Below are positions 1 through 6,523 of a DNA stretch of 12,516 nt, piece after piece. The translations under genes were made by a program, and so were the position numbers. Under the pieces are notes generated by a model. It had not been told where the DNA came from and did not search any database. It saw only the letters and a list, made by a program, of their open reading frames with translations. The stretch's first letter is position 1. Each line of letters opens with the position of its first letter. The DNA lies in the NCBI GenBank assembly GCA_937910385.1, contig CALEPT010000009.1, positions 1-12,516 of the forward strand, read 5' to 3'. The DNA comes from an uncultured Ruminococcus sp. (lineage in GTDB: Bacteria; Bacillota; Clostridia; Oscillospirales; Ruminococcaceae).

Positions 1-616
1 AGCGGACAGATGCGTTATAGTTCATCTGACCAACACTCCGCAGCCGCTCGGCAACCTTATACGGACTTTCACCTTGCAAAACACCTTGCAAAACAGCGGA
101 CTGAATCTTTTGCATATTCCACTGCATGTCTTTGTTTGCAGCGATTTGTATTGCCTTGCGAGTGCTGGGTTTAGGCATTAGCTGTCTCTGGTCTCCGAGA
201 AGATAATTCGCCGTGTCGTGGTTATAAAGTGTGAAACCCGTGTCTATTTTCGCATCATGTTCTATTTGGTAGGTTGCGAAGTTTGCATTCAGCGCATAGA
301 CATCCGGCATTTTATCCTTTACTATGCCAAGCGCAATTTCATTGGTGTGGTGCATATCCTCGGCAAGAACATCTAACATATCTTGCCACCGTTTCCCCAT
401 CATTTCATGGCGGTAGCACCAGTCGTGATACTCTTTTTTTGTGATCTTGCCCTCTTTGAAAAGCTGTTCCTGTATCTTGCGCTTTGCTTCGTCTTTTTGG
501 AGATAGTCTTCCAGCTTGGCTTGCATTTCCTTGACGGCGGTATTGTATTCTTCCGCAACCTTTTGTTCCAAGTCTTTCAGAAGCTTATCTGTTTCCGTGT
601 GACCAATGTCAGCCAT
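1..616 (-). CDS. Phage minor head protein, SPP1 gp7/MuF-like (partial, 3' end outside window)
   Basis: About 205 residues can be read from ATG at 616 to the window edge without a stop, starting MADIGHTETDKLL. The segment is highly charged and helical: a Lys/Glu-rich coiled-coil-like stretch covers roughly residues 8-60, followed by an EGKITKKEYHDW segment. It lies directly after the portal gene, where tailed phages carry the minor head protein that helps build the connector and capsid and is often injected. The start is supported by AAAGGGTG just upstream. A 12-base direct duplication near the left edge encodes VLQG twice. Assignment rests on position and overall look; the conserved C-terminal MuF region would lie outside the window, so the family call is moderately secure. 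Confidence 0.75.
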   Translation of the reverse strand, partial: MADIGHTETDKLLKDLEQKVAEEYNTAVKEMQAKLEDYLQKDEAKRKIQEQLFKEGKITKKEYHDWCYRHEMMGKRWQDMLDVLAEDMHHTNEIALGIVKDKMPDVYALNANFATYQIEHDAKIDTGFTLYNHDTANYLLGDQRQLMPKPSTRKAIQIAANKDMQWNMQKIQSAVLQGVLQGESPYKVAERLRSVGQMNYNASVR

Positions 617-659
617 AATTCACCCTTTGTCGCTACGAGAATTGGCGCATGCTGGCTTT

Positions 660-2036
660 TTACTGTTCTTCCGGGGTGTTTACATTGGTTTCCTCTTCTG
701 TAGCATTTGCGCCAATTCTCACAATATCTTCGGCATCTTTTTCTTCTACCATATCATTGATCAAATCAACATCGCCGAACAGCGTCAGGAGCTTTCGAGT
801 AATATAATCATCTGTGAGATACTGTGCGGACTGGATAAGGGTCTGAACTTCTTCCTGAGTGTTCACAATCTTGGATCGCTCAAAAGATGGAACATCATCA
901 ATCCCAGCCACCGCCATAACGCCGTCAAGGAACTCACGAACGCAATATTCATATTCATCCGCTTTGCTGTTCATTGGCTCATACGCCGCTTTGATTTCCG
1001 TTGCCGTTGCTGCCCCGGACTGGATGTTTTGCGTATCCAGTGCCATGTATTCTTTATACAGGTCTTTTTCGATACGGTCTAAGAGCTTTTCCCGGCTTTC
1101 GTGCGGAATGTCTACGGTGTGCGCATCTACTCCCGTTCCTGCTGAGTCGTCAACAGACGCTGCATGGACAATGTGGAGCCGTTCAATAAACTGTGCAAGG
1201 TCAGCGTCATCCATGCCGCCTGTATTGTGCAGAATCCAGTAAACCTGAGCGGAATCTAGATCGTCAGCGAACCCGGATTCTACGATGTCGTAAGCGTCTA
1301 TCTTTGAGCGAATGCCAAGAATTTCGCTTTGATGGTGCGGATTGCCCCAAAACGGTACAATCGGGAATGTCGGGTAGTTCTCGCCGTCATAGATTTCTGT
1401 GCCGTCTGCTTGCGTTGTTCTTGTCTTCAGAATATATGGGCGTTTTTCTTTGAGAATCTCGCCCTGAGACTTTTCCCAGATATAGTCCGTATATCCGTCC
1501 AGCTCATAAAAGGTCGCTCTGAGCGGCTTTGTAGATTCCAGTTGCCAGAACCGAACTCCTGCCATCAGAGCGCCGTTTTCTTCATCGTAAAGAGGCGCAA
1601 ACTCAGTGACTTTGAATATCACAAGCGTATCGAGGTTCCAGAATCCAAATGAACATCCCCCAACAAGCGCCGCTCTTCCTGCTTCCTGCACTCTGGTATC
1701 AAAGTCTTTGCCCAGCTTGTTGCCAGTCTCTTCTTCGCCCCAGATTATGCCGTTTCCCAGCAAATACTGATTCTGCTGAGTAACAAACCTCTTGAAGAAG
1801 TTGGATGCAAGCTTGTAATTGGCACTCCACAGATCGTCAACTGGCTTTCCTTGCAGGTTAAACAATGCCCTTTTGAAGTTCATGATCGTGGTATTCTGCT
1901 GTCTGTCATACTCATTCGCGACAATAGCGTTCTTATAGATTTCACTGCTCTTGTGCTGAGTAATGACTTCACGGATGAACTTCATTCTTTCATTGTCATT
2001 GTCTGGTACTTTGAGAAAGTCTTGGTAGGTTTTCAT
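660..2036 (-). CDS. Phage portal protein, SPP1 gp6-like
   Basis: This 458-residue protein is the expected portal: it follows the terminase large subunit by 8 bases and precedes a minor head gene, and its length is normal for SPP1 gp6-type portals. Portals form a dodecameric ring at one capsid vertex through which the terminase pumps DNA. Visible features fit: a helical N-terminus, an FKRFVTQQNQYLLGNG segment near residues 85-100, an SGAATATEIKA segment around 340-350 typical of the family's crown/stem region, and an acidic C-terminal tail rich in Glu and Asp. GAGGTGA sits just before the ATG. It shares one transcript with the terminase genes. Confidence 0.92.
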   Translation of the reverse strand: MKTYQDFLKVPDNDNERMKFIREVITQHKSSEIYKNAIVANEYDRQQNTTIMNFKRALFNLQGKPVDDLWSANYKLASNFFKRFVTQQNQYLLGNGIIWGEEETGNKLGKDFDTRVQEAGRAALVGGCSFGFWNLDTLVIFKVTEFAPLYDEENGALMAGVRFWQLESTKPLRATFYELDGYTDYIWEKSQGEILKEKRPYILKTRTTQADGTEIYDGENYPTFPIVPFWGNPHHQSEILGIRSKIDAYDIVESGFADDLDSAQVYWILHNTGGMDDADLAQFIERLHIVHAASVDDSAGTGVDAHTVDIPHESREKLLDRIEKDLYKEYMALDTQNIQSGAATATEIKAAYEPMNSKADEYEYCVREFLDGVMAVAGIDDVPSFERSKIVNTQEEVQTLIQSAQYLTDDYITRKLLTLFGDVDLINDMVEEKDAEDIVRIGANATEEETNVNTPEEQ

Positions 2037-2044
2037 TGCTCACC

Positions 2045-3313
2045 TCAACCAAATAAAGATTGGTACTTCTGATCGTCACCTTTTTTGCTCCATAACATGC
2101 GAATCATACTTGCCAGACTGTCCGGCGCGTCATCATGCTCCGCATTCTCATTGTATTCGCATATCTGATTTATATATGCATCATCTGTTCCTGCCACAAA
2201 TACCACGTTCTGCCATTCTCCTTTTAAGTAGGACGTAATTTTGAGGAACTTGTTCATCTTTTCAGGGTATGGACTTGTCCGTTCGCCTTTTGATCTAAGG
2301 GCTTTTGCCAAGTATCCCTTATCACCGTTTGTTTCCATCGCAATTCTTCCAGCGTTAAAGGCCTTTCGCCATCTGATGATTTCCTCTGTACAGTCATCAA
2401 CATGTTTATGCCAGAGCTTTCCGAATACATAGTATTTGCCTTCATACTTTCTGCATATTGTGAATGCGGTATAGTCATCTCCGCCGTACGCCGCATCAAT
2501 ATGGCATGTCCCCTGTTCCGCCATAGCTGGGTCTGCATTCAATACAGGATTATCAAACAGAACGTCTTCATCCGCTATATGTTTCAGCTCATAGTTTGCC
2601 GCAAACAAAGAAGCGGTCATTGATTGTTTCAATGCCGCCAGTTGTTTTTCATCTATGAGCCCTGTTGAATAGCAGTCATACCGTTGTATGTTTGGCATGA
2701 GTGTGAAAGCGTCCTCTGGGTGCCACGGCGTTCCCGTGTTGATTATCCTGCCGTCTCTGTTCTTTATATTCTGAAGCTCCATATATGCAGCCTTGGTTGT
2801 TTCTCGATCCGCTTTGCTTCTGCGGTCTTTCAGATTGACAATATCATCTGTTATTACAATATCGGCATGCTTGCCCGTCAGCGATCCCCCAATACCTATT
2901 CCAAGGAGTTGAGGAGCACCGCTTGGGGCAGAGTATGCGTTTGTTGTCAGCTCTGTGCCAGAATCCTTAATTAAGGTCAGCGGAACACCTGTCAGGGCCT
3001 TGCAGCATTGTTGAAAGACATCCGAGCCGATGATCCGCTTTACATTCTTTACGACTTCCACGACATCGGTGTCGGTCTTTCTCAGGAATATGATGTTTTT
3101 TTCTCTTTGCTCGATTAGCAGCAAGGCTATAACTATACAGAGACATGTTGTTTTATACGAGCCACGATGTGCTTGCAATGTGAAGTCTTCGGTATTGCCT
3201 AGCATTTCGAGCATCCATCTTTCGTGAAGCTCCGTCAGGTCGTTATAACCAAGATATTTACCTAATGTTGCAGGGTGAGTAAACAGATATTCCGCTGTGT
3301 TCTTGAGCGTCAT
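2045..3313 (-). CDS. terL: Phage terminase large subunit (ATPase plus nuclease)
   Basis: The 422-residue protein carries the two-domain terminase layout. The ATPase half has a Walker A-like HRGSYKTT (residues 49-56), a Walker B DIVITDD (151-157) and an NTGTPW coupling motif (192-197). The RNase H-like nuclease half shows its acidic residues at HIDAAYGGDD (271-280, first Asp 273), METN (E327) and HDDAPDSL (393-400). It cuts concatemeric DNA and drives it through the portal. The start codon overlaps the stop of the small-subunit gene as ATGA, which implies translational coupling. If the upstream cassette modifies guanines, this nuclease must act on modified DNA. Confidence 0.95.
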   Translation of the reverse strand: MTLKNTAEYLFTHPATLGKYLGYNDLTELHERWMLEMLGNTEDFTLQAHRGSYKTTCLCIVIALLLIEQREKNIIFLRKTDTDVVEVVKNVKRIIGSDVFQQCCKALTGVPLTLIKDSGTELTTNAYSAPSGAPQLLGIGIGGSLTGKHADIVITDDIVNLKDRRSKADRETTKAAYMELQNIKNRDGRIINTGTPWHPEDAFTLMPNIQRYDCYSTGLIDEKQLAALKQSMTASLFAANYELKHIADEDVLFDNPVLNADPAMAEQGTCHIDAAYGGDDYTAFTICRKYEGKYYVFGKLWHKHVDDCTEEIIRWRKAFNAGRIAMETNGDKGYLAKALRSKGERTSPYPEKMNKFLKITSYLKGEWQNVVFVAGTDDAYINQICEYNENAEHDDAPDSLASMIRMLWSKKGDDQKYQSLFG

Positions 3314-3675
3314 TTCCTTAACTCATCTCGTATTTTTTCCAGCGCAGAATAATCTGCTGCAAGCACTTCCACTGTTTCTGTGGGTTTTTGCCCAGATGTA
3401 TCACGCACATATTCTGCCGCTCGTATATCGCCTTTCAACGCTTTCTTTATCATAGCTTTTGTTATAGCGTTCTGTACAGTGGTTTCATTGCCTTTGACAT
3501 CTTTTATTACCGTCTGAAGCTCAAGCTGAAACTCCTCTTTGAATGTCCTCTTTATGGCTTTTGTTTTGTTTGCTTTGGCGACCCTTTCCACCGTATTATC
3601 ACCAGATTTGAACTGTGTCGCTTTTCTGTGCTCTTCCAATGCTTTACGACTGTTTGGGTGTTGCCCTCTCGGCAT
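3310..3675 (-). CDS. Terminase small subunit-like protein
   Basis: A 121-residue, Lys-rich protein beginning MPRGQHPNSRKALEEHRK, followed by a helical middle and a segment ALKGDIRAAEYVRDTSGQKPTE (the last part near residues 80-100). This style (basic N-terminus and an 'xxGDIRAAEYVRD.SGQKP' region) is common in proteins encoded just before TerL in Firmicutes phages, where the small subunit recognises the packaging site. Its stop overlaps the TerL start by 4 bases. AGAGGTTAAGAA precedes the ATG. No classic HTH is obvious, so assignment rests on position and family look. A short ORF just upstream resembles the start of a different terminase small-subunit type. Confidence 0.75.
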   Translation of the reverse strand: MPRGQHPNSRKALEEHRKATQFKSGDNTVERVAKANKTKAIKRTFKEEFQLELQTVIKDVKGNETTVQNAITKAMIKKALKGDIRAAEYVRDTSGQKPTETVEVLAADYSALEKIRDELRK

Positions 3676-3710
3676 TTCTTAACCTCTCTTGTTTTATTAT
3701 TATGTTCATT

Positions 3711-3785
3711 CTATATATGTGAGCTATTGTCAATCCTGTATTGAGAACAGCAACTGACCCAGTCTTTATATTTACCCTCCGCCAT
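3711..3785 (-). CDS. Short ORF, possibly a remnant of another terminase small subunit
   Basis: This ORF encodes 24 residues starting MAEGKYKDWVSCC and ends at TAG. It has a good ribosome site (AAAAGAGGT, 6 bases before ATG), so it is probably translated. The first ten residues resemble, from memory, the opening of HTH-type small terminases of Firmicutes phages (MA.GKY..W...), while the rest does not continue as one. It occupies the 123-base gap between the transporter and small-terminase genes. It may be a leftover N-terminus after gene replacement or a small functional peptide. Confidence 0.45.
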   Translation of the reverse strand: MAEGKYKDWVSCCSQYRIDNSSHI

Positions 3786-3798
3786 TGTATTACCTCTT

Positions 3799-4449
3799 TT
3801 ATTTTTTTGTCATGATATAAAAGAAAGGAGTATCAAGCAGTGCAAGGCAGAACTTTACGCAATATTGCCCAATCATGGTTCCTATCAGGTCTGTACCTTG
3901 CATTCCTAAACCAATGCCGAAGCCAACGCCGATAAATATGACAGTATCAATTATCTGGCTTGTCATTGTGCTTCCGTTGTTCCAGAGCCAGCGTTGCTTG
4001 TTGTACTTTTCTTCTCCAAACTTCCCTTTCGCCCAATCTTTGATGCGATGGAATACATACACGTCCCAAGTCTGAGAGCAGAGATAAGCCACCAGACTTC
4101 CGGCTGTAAACCAGCCAAGGCTGTTTAATGCTGCATATGTATCACTTCCATTAAACCAAGGCTTGAATACAACGGGTGTTAGATAGATAAGTGCCGTACA
4201 AAGTATCTGTGCAAAAAATCCGACAAGCACGGCAAAATTTGCTTCTTTCTTCCCCCATATCTGCCCAATCACATCTGTTGCAAGGAATGTTAATGCATAT
4301 GCCAAAACAGCGGCAGGCGCAAGAAGCTGGATGTTCCCGATGTAGATATTCGTCAGGATCATTCCGTTACTGCTAATAATGTTTGCTGTCAGTAATGCAG
4401 TTACGAACATAGCAATTATAATGATAAGATTACTGTTGTTTTTTTTCAC
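3799..4449 (-). CDS. yhhQ: Queuosine-precursor transporter (YhhQ/VUT family)
   Basis: A hydrophobic membrane protein of 216 residues with about six predicted transmembrane segments. It shows family hallmarks: FLATDVIGQIWGKKEA (roughly 55-70), SQTWDVYVFHRIKDW (about 124-138) and LWNNGSTMTSQIIDTVIF (about 154-171). YhhQ proteins import 7-deazaguanine bases such as preQ0 and preQ1 across the inner membrane. It starts at GTG, which overlaps the TGA of the DUF6884-like gene (GTGA) and is followed by a run of eight A residues. Placement in one overlapping gene string with a DpdA-like transglycosylase suggests it feeds that enzyme with base salvaged from outside the cell. Substrate choice cannot be read from the sequence. 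Confidence 0.9.
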   Translation of the reverse strand: MKKNNSNLIIIIAMFVTALLTANIISSNGMILTNIYIGNIQLLAPAAVLAYALTFLATDVIGQIWGKKEANFAVLVGFFAQILCTALIYLTPVVFKPWFNGSDTYAALNSLGWFTAGSLVAYLCSQTWDVYVFHRIKDWAKGKFGEEKYNKQRWLWNNGSTMTSQIIDTVIFIGVGFGIGLGMQGTDLIGTMIGQYCVKFCLALLDTPFFYIMTKK

Positions 4450-4865
4450 TGTGGTTTCCTCACGTTCTTCTTAAAAAATTTCATCTGTTCTCCGATGCCA
4501 AGATGCTCACATGGAGCAGTATGATTCTTGAATAAATTTTTGATATACTTTCGGTAATTCTTTCCGCATAAAAATACGGCTTGCTCATTCCGGTCAATGC
4601 CAGCTTTTTTTATTTGCTTTGAAACCATAATTGACCATTTTTTTATTTCGTTCTCTCGTGCGCTCGACAGCGTTTTTTCATACGGCTCTATTTGTTCGTC
4701 AGGGTCTAATAGACCATACTTTGCAGACAGAATATATATCTTTTCTGGTCTAAGGCTTTCAGCATACTGCCACCCCCCCCTAAACCATTGTGAAGCTGTA
4801 TACATTTCTTTCGCTTTGCACGGATAGTTCTGTTTCTTTTTTGTACAAGAAATAAATACAATCAT
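4446..4865 (-). CDS. DUF6884-like protein, probable partner in 7-deazaguanine DNA modification
   Basis: A 139-residue protein with the pattern I recognise as DUF6884: SCTKKKQNYPCKAKEMY near the start (about 6-22), then YAESLRPEKIYILSAKYGLL (about 35-54; the last part is the strongest motif), and a PYEKTL motif. The exact reaction is not known to me. Its gene overlaps the DpdA-like gene by ATGA on one side and the transporter by GTGA on the other, so a role in the same pathway is likely, for example altering or handling the deazaguanine base. An eight-G tract on the coding strand encodes the RGG of WFRGGWQ; a length change there would break the frame. Confidence 0.7.
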   Translation of the reverse strand: MIVFISCTKKKQNYPCKAKEMYTASQWFRGGWQYAESLRPEKIYILSAKYGLLDPDEQIEPYEKTLSSARENEIKKWSIMVSKQIKKAGIDRNEQAVFLCGKNYRKYIKNLFKNHTAPCEHLGIGEQMKFFKKNVRKPQ

Positions 4866-5584
4866 AAATGCGTATCAGCCCATTCTTGAAATTTTACCCA
4901 TTCGTTAAAGTTGTTTAATGCAGCTTCTTTTGGTTTTGCTATTCTGTGCCCTTTTGGCGGTTTGACTTGAATTATCGTTTTCCCATCAAACTTATACAGA
5001 TAGCCAAATCTGTTTCCTGTTGTCCATGATGTACTGTCTACACTATAAAAATGGCATTTTGGTAGAAGTTTTAAGTTCGTAAACCCAAGTCCGTGTATTC
5101 TGCAATTCCTTTCCTTTGCTTCTTTTATCATGCGTGGGAAAACTGAATACTGCTCTGGCTTAATCTCTTTTGCCACAATGCCGCCAATAGCCGCATATTC
5201 ATACATTTCGCACATCTTGAGATATTCTTCTATACCTCTTGACTTGTGCCATACTGGGATGCACTGCTTACCTGTCAGCCGCTCAAGCGTTTTCCTGTAC
5301 TCAAGAACTTTTTTATAGCCAATGACAGAATCAATATCAAGCTCAAAGAACTTTTCTACCTTGTTCCGTTTGATAAAGTCTGCGTACCGTTCAATGTACT
5401 CATTCCAATTTATATGGCTTTTGCTGTTCTGCATGAACGTGAACGCTCCACTGTCCAGCAAAAAATCTCCCATATACGGAATTAATCGTTCCGTGTCTCC
5501 GTCGGCGTAGTAGAAGGATTCAAGAATATATGGTAACGTTTTTTTGTAGGAGTCATCATATAACTTGTCTTGCCCCCACTCCAC
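4862..5584 (-). CDS. dpdA: DpdA-like DNA guanine transglycosylase (TGT fold); start uncertain
   Basis: Member of the tRNA-guanine transglycosylase fold, phage DpdA type: these exchange guanine in DNA for a 7-deazaguanine. Numbered from the GTG at 5584, the TGT signature elements appear in order: DSGAF (44-48, compare DSGGF of TGT), GGIVAKE (134-140), HGLGFTN (164-170) and SVDSTSW (181-187), with D183 the likely nucleophile and D44 the likely base, then NRFG (191-194). No CxCxxC zinc site is visible, unlike bacterial TGT. The GTG start has no ribosome site and drops the first strand of the barrel. An ATG at 5613 reads MKIYLAGVAPWSGG but in the neighbouring frame; one extra G in the G5 run at 5576-5580 would join it to this body as SGGQDKLYDD. 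The true gene is therefore probably frameshifted or miscalled here. The stop overlaps the next gene as ATGA. Confidence 0.82.
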   Translation of the reverse strand: MEWGQDKLYDDSYKKTLPYILESFYYADGDTERLIPYMGDFLLDSGAFTFMQNSKSHINWNEYIERYADFIKRNKVEKFFELDIDSVIGYKKVLEYRKTLERLTGKQCIPVWHKSRGIEEYLKMCEMYEYAAIGGIVAKEIKPEQYSVFPRMIKEAKERNCRIHGLGFTNLKLLPKCHFYSVDSTSWTTGNRFGYLYKFDGKTIIQVKPPKGHRIAKPKEAALNNFNEWVKFQEWADTHL

Positions 5585-5616
5585 GGAGCTACGCCGGCAA
5601 GATATATTTTCATTTT

Positions 5617-5757
5617 CTACCCCGGTGGTGTCACCGTCTCTCTCTCTCTTTTAACAGCATTCTGGAAAGAATTTGGTTCTTGCCATTGCCGCCAGCAAGG
5701 TAAATTCTCATACAAAACCCATTTTCTCGAAGAAGCACCAGCAAGATATACTTTCAT
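5617..5757 (-). CDS. Short ORF with DpdA-type N-terminus (MKVYLAG stub)
   Basis: It encodes 46 residues beginning MKVYLAGASSRKWVLYENL. The ATG overlaps the ParB-like gene's TGA (ATGA), exactly the coupling used throughout this operon, so the start is credible. The first seven residues match the two downstream starts, but the catalytic TGT motifs are absent and a TAG ends the frame 3 bases before the next MKIYLAG start. The C-terminal half (KRERETVTPPG) looks out of frame. Likely a truncated paralogue of the DpdA-like gene. Confidence 0.5.
   Translation of the reverse strand: MKVYLAGASSRKWVLYENLPCWRQWQEPNSFQNAVKRERETVTPPG
5631..5711 (-). CDS. Short ORF with DpdA-type N-terminus (MRIYLAG stub)
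   Basis: It encodes 26 residues starting MRIYLAGGNGKNQILSRM and ending in KERERR before TGA. The opening matches the N-termini of its neighbours (MKVYLAG at 5757, MKIYLAG at 5613) in protein and DNA, and looks like the first beta strand of the DpdA-type barrel. It overlaps the 46-residue stub in another frame and has only a weak ribosome site. It is best seen as a relic of a paralogous gene, or less likely a translated leader. Confidence 0.4.
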   Translation of the reverse strand: MRIYLAGGNGKNQILSRMLLKERERR

Positions 5758-6224
5758 TCAAGCTCAAACTCTTCTCCGCAATGAGGGCATACAACAGTCT
5801 TCTTTTTCTTCTCTTTCTCTGGGGTGTCTGTGAACATATCTTCAAAATTGAAATCGGAACTCCCAATGTCGAATTCGAAGTCATACCCTTCAAAGTCAAG
5901 GTCTTCAAGCTCCCAATCAAGCAGTTCATAATCCCATGTCGATTTTTCGCCGACTTTGTTGTCCAGCAGACGGTATTTCCGTTTCTGCTGTTCCGTCATA
6001 TTCAGCTCACGCTGAACTTCCGCTTCTTTCCAGCCCAGCTTCTGCAAGGCTTTCCATCGTGTATGCCCTGCGAGAATGACGTTGTTCTCGTCTACGATGA
6101 TATGCTGCTTGTATCCTACCTGACGGATGCTTTCCGCAACATCGTCAACAGCCGCATCGTTCTTCCTCGGGTTTCGCTCATAGGGGATAATATCCTTGAG
6201 AGCGAGTGTAACGAACTCTTTCAT
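5754..6224 (-). CDS. ParB-like N-terminal domain protein
   Basis: The start at 6224 gives 156 residues (MKEFVTLALKDI...) and is set by AGAGGT six bases upstream; the open frame reaches further back only because it runs through the tRNA. The ParB/Srx-type fold is indicated by NPRKN (18-22), IRQVGYKQHIIVDENNVILAG in its first half, and GHTRWKAL (53-60). The rest is acidic (LLDWELEDLDFEGYDFEF, about 101-118) and ends with one CPHCG pair (146-150), perhaps a half zinc knuckle. Phages often place such proteins by DNA-modification genes and terminase; a role in handling phage DNA is inferred, and neither nuclease nor CTPase activity can be confirmed. The stop overlaps the first YLAG stub as ATGA. 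Confidence 0.85.
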   Translation of the reverse strand: MKEFVTLALKDIIPYERNPRKNDAAVDDVAESIRQVGYKQHIIVDENNVILAGHTRWKALQKLGWKEAEVQRELNMTEQQKRKYRLLDNKVGEKSTWDYELLDWELEDLDFEGYDFEFDIGSSDFNFEDMFTDTPEKEKKKKTVVCPHCGEEFELE

Positions 6225-6370
6225 TTCTTGACCTCTTTTCTTTATTTGACCTCTTTTGTTGGATGTCAGCTCCCGCCTCAGCTCATCGGCATCCGCACCC
6301 TCGGCTCCCGAAGAAGCTCCACTTGCCTGTCTTTGACTACACGCAGAGAGGTCGAACTGCGTGATTGTCG
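6225..6370 (-). other. Spacer between tRNA and ParB-like gene with duplicated ribosome-site sequence and hairpin
   Basis: This 146-base spacer holds AAAAGAGGTCAA twice, 19 bases apart; the copy nearer the gene is the ParB ribosome site. A 7-bp hairpin, CACGCAG/CTGCGTG with a 10-base loop, lies just past the tRNA CCA end and could aid tRNA 3' maturation. One frame reads ...RQVELLREPRVRMPMS then TGA at 6280-6278, with no ATG start; I cannot tell whether it is coding. Confidence 0.4.
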
Positions 6371-6445
6371 TGGTTGCAGAGATTGGAATTGCACCAATGA
6401 TCTCCACGTTATGACCGTGGCGAGATACTACTTCTCTACTCTGCG
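6371..6445 (-). tRNA. tRNA-Met (CAT), initiator-like
   Basis: A 75-base cloverleaf folds on the minus strand with encoded CCA. Acceptor CGCAGAG pairs with CTCTGCA except for a C1xA72 mismatch. The D stem is GAGA/TCTC with a short AGTAGTA loop, the anticodon stem is CCACG/CGTGG with loop GTCATAA (anticodon CAT), the variable loop is AGATC, and the T stem is ATTGG/CCAAT with loop TGCAATT. C1xA72 and A11-T24 are hallmarks of initiator tRNA, but the anticodon stem lacks the usual three GC pairs. The D loop lacks the normal GG, and position 55 of the T loop is G rather than T, so the elbow is unusual. It leads the late operon. Confidence 0.88.
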
Positions 6446-6461
6446 AAATGAGAATAAATTT

Positions 6462-6523
6462 AAAAAACTGGTTCTCATAACTTTTTGCCTGTTTTAGTGC
6501 AAGCATCAAGCTAAAACCAGTTT
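6462..6523 (-). promoter_or_regulatory. Nested, mutually exclusive inverted repeats ahead of the tRNA
   Basis: In transcript order, AAACTGGTT (6523-6515) can pair with AACCAGTTT (6473-6465), which is followed by more T bases. Alternatively GTTTTAG (6517-6511) can pair with CTAAAAC (6497-6491). The two pairings share bases 6515-6517, an attenuator-like arrangement. The loop of the outer pairing is long (41 bases), so terminator function is uncertain. Confidence 0.3.

Noticed and set aside
383..2072. Plus-strand open frames opposite the minor head and portal genes
   Set aside because: They are shadows of well-supported minus-strand genes, with no ribosome sites and implausible composition (runs of Phe and Cys).
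5570..5613. Programmed -1 ribosomal frameshift in the DpdA-like gene
   Set aside because: The site (T GGG GGC) is not a standard X XXY YYZ slippery heptamer, and recoding so close to the start would be unusual; mutation or sequence error is more likely.
6328..6370. A second tRNA just after the tRNA-Met, suggested by GTTCGAC and CTCTGCG
   Set aside because: The bases form a simple 7-bp hairpin, and no anticodon or D arm can be placed.
5673..6497. A 274-codon plus-strand frame
   Set aside because: It lies opposite the ParB-like gene and the tRNA, its protein looks like antisense sequence, and no plus-strand gene is supported anywhere in the window.
6225..6509. Extending the ParB-like gene upstream to 6509 (251 residues)
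   Set aside because: The extension runs through the tRNA and part of element A, while an ideal ribosome site sits just before ATG 6224.
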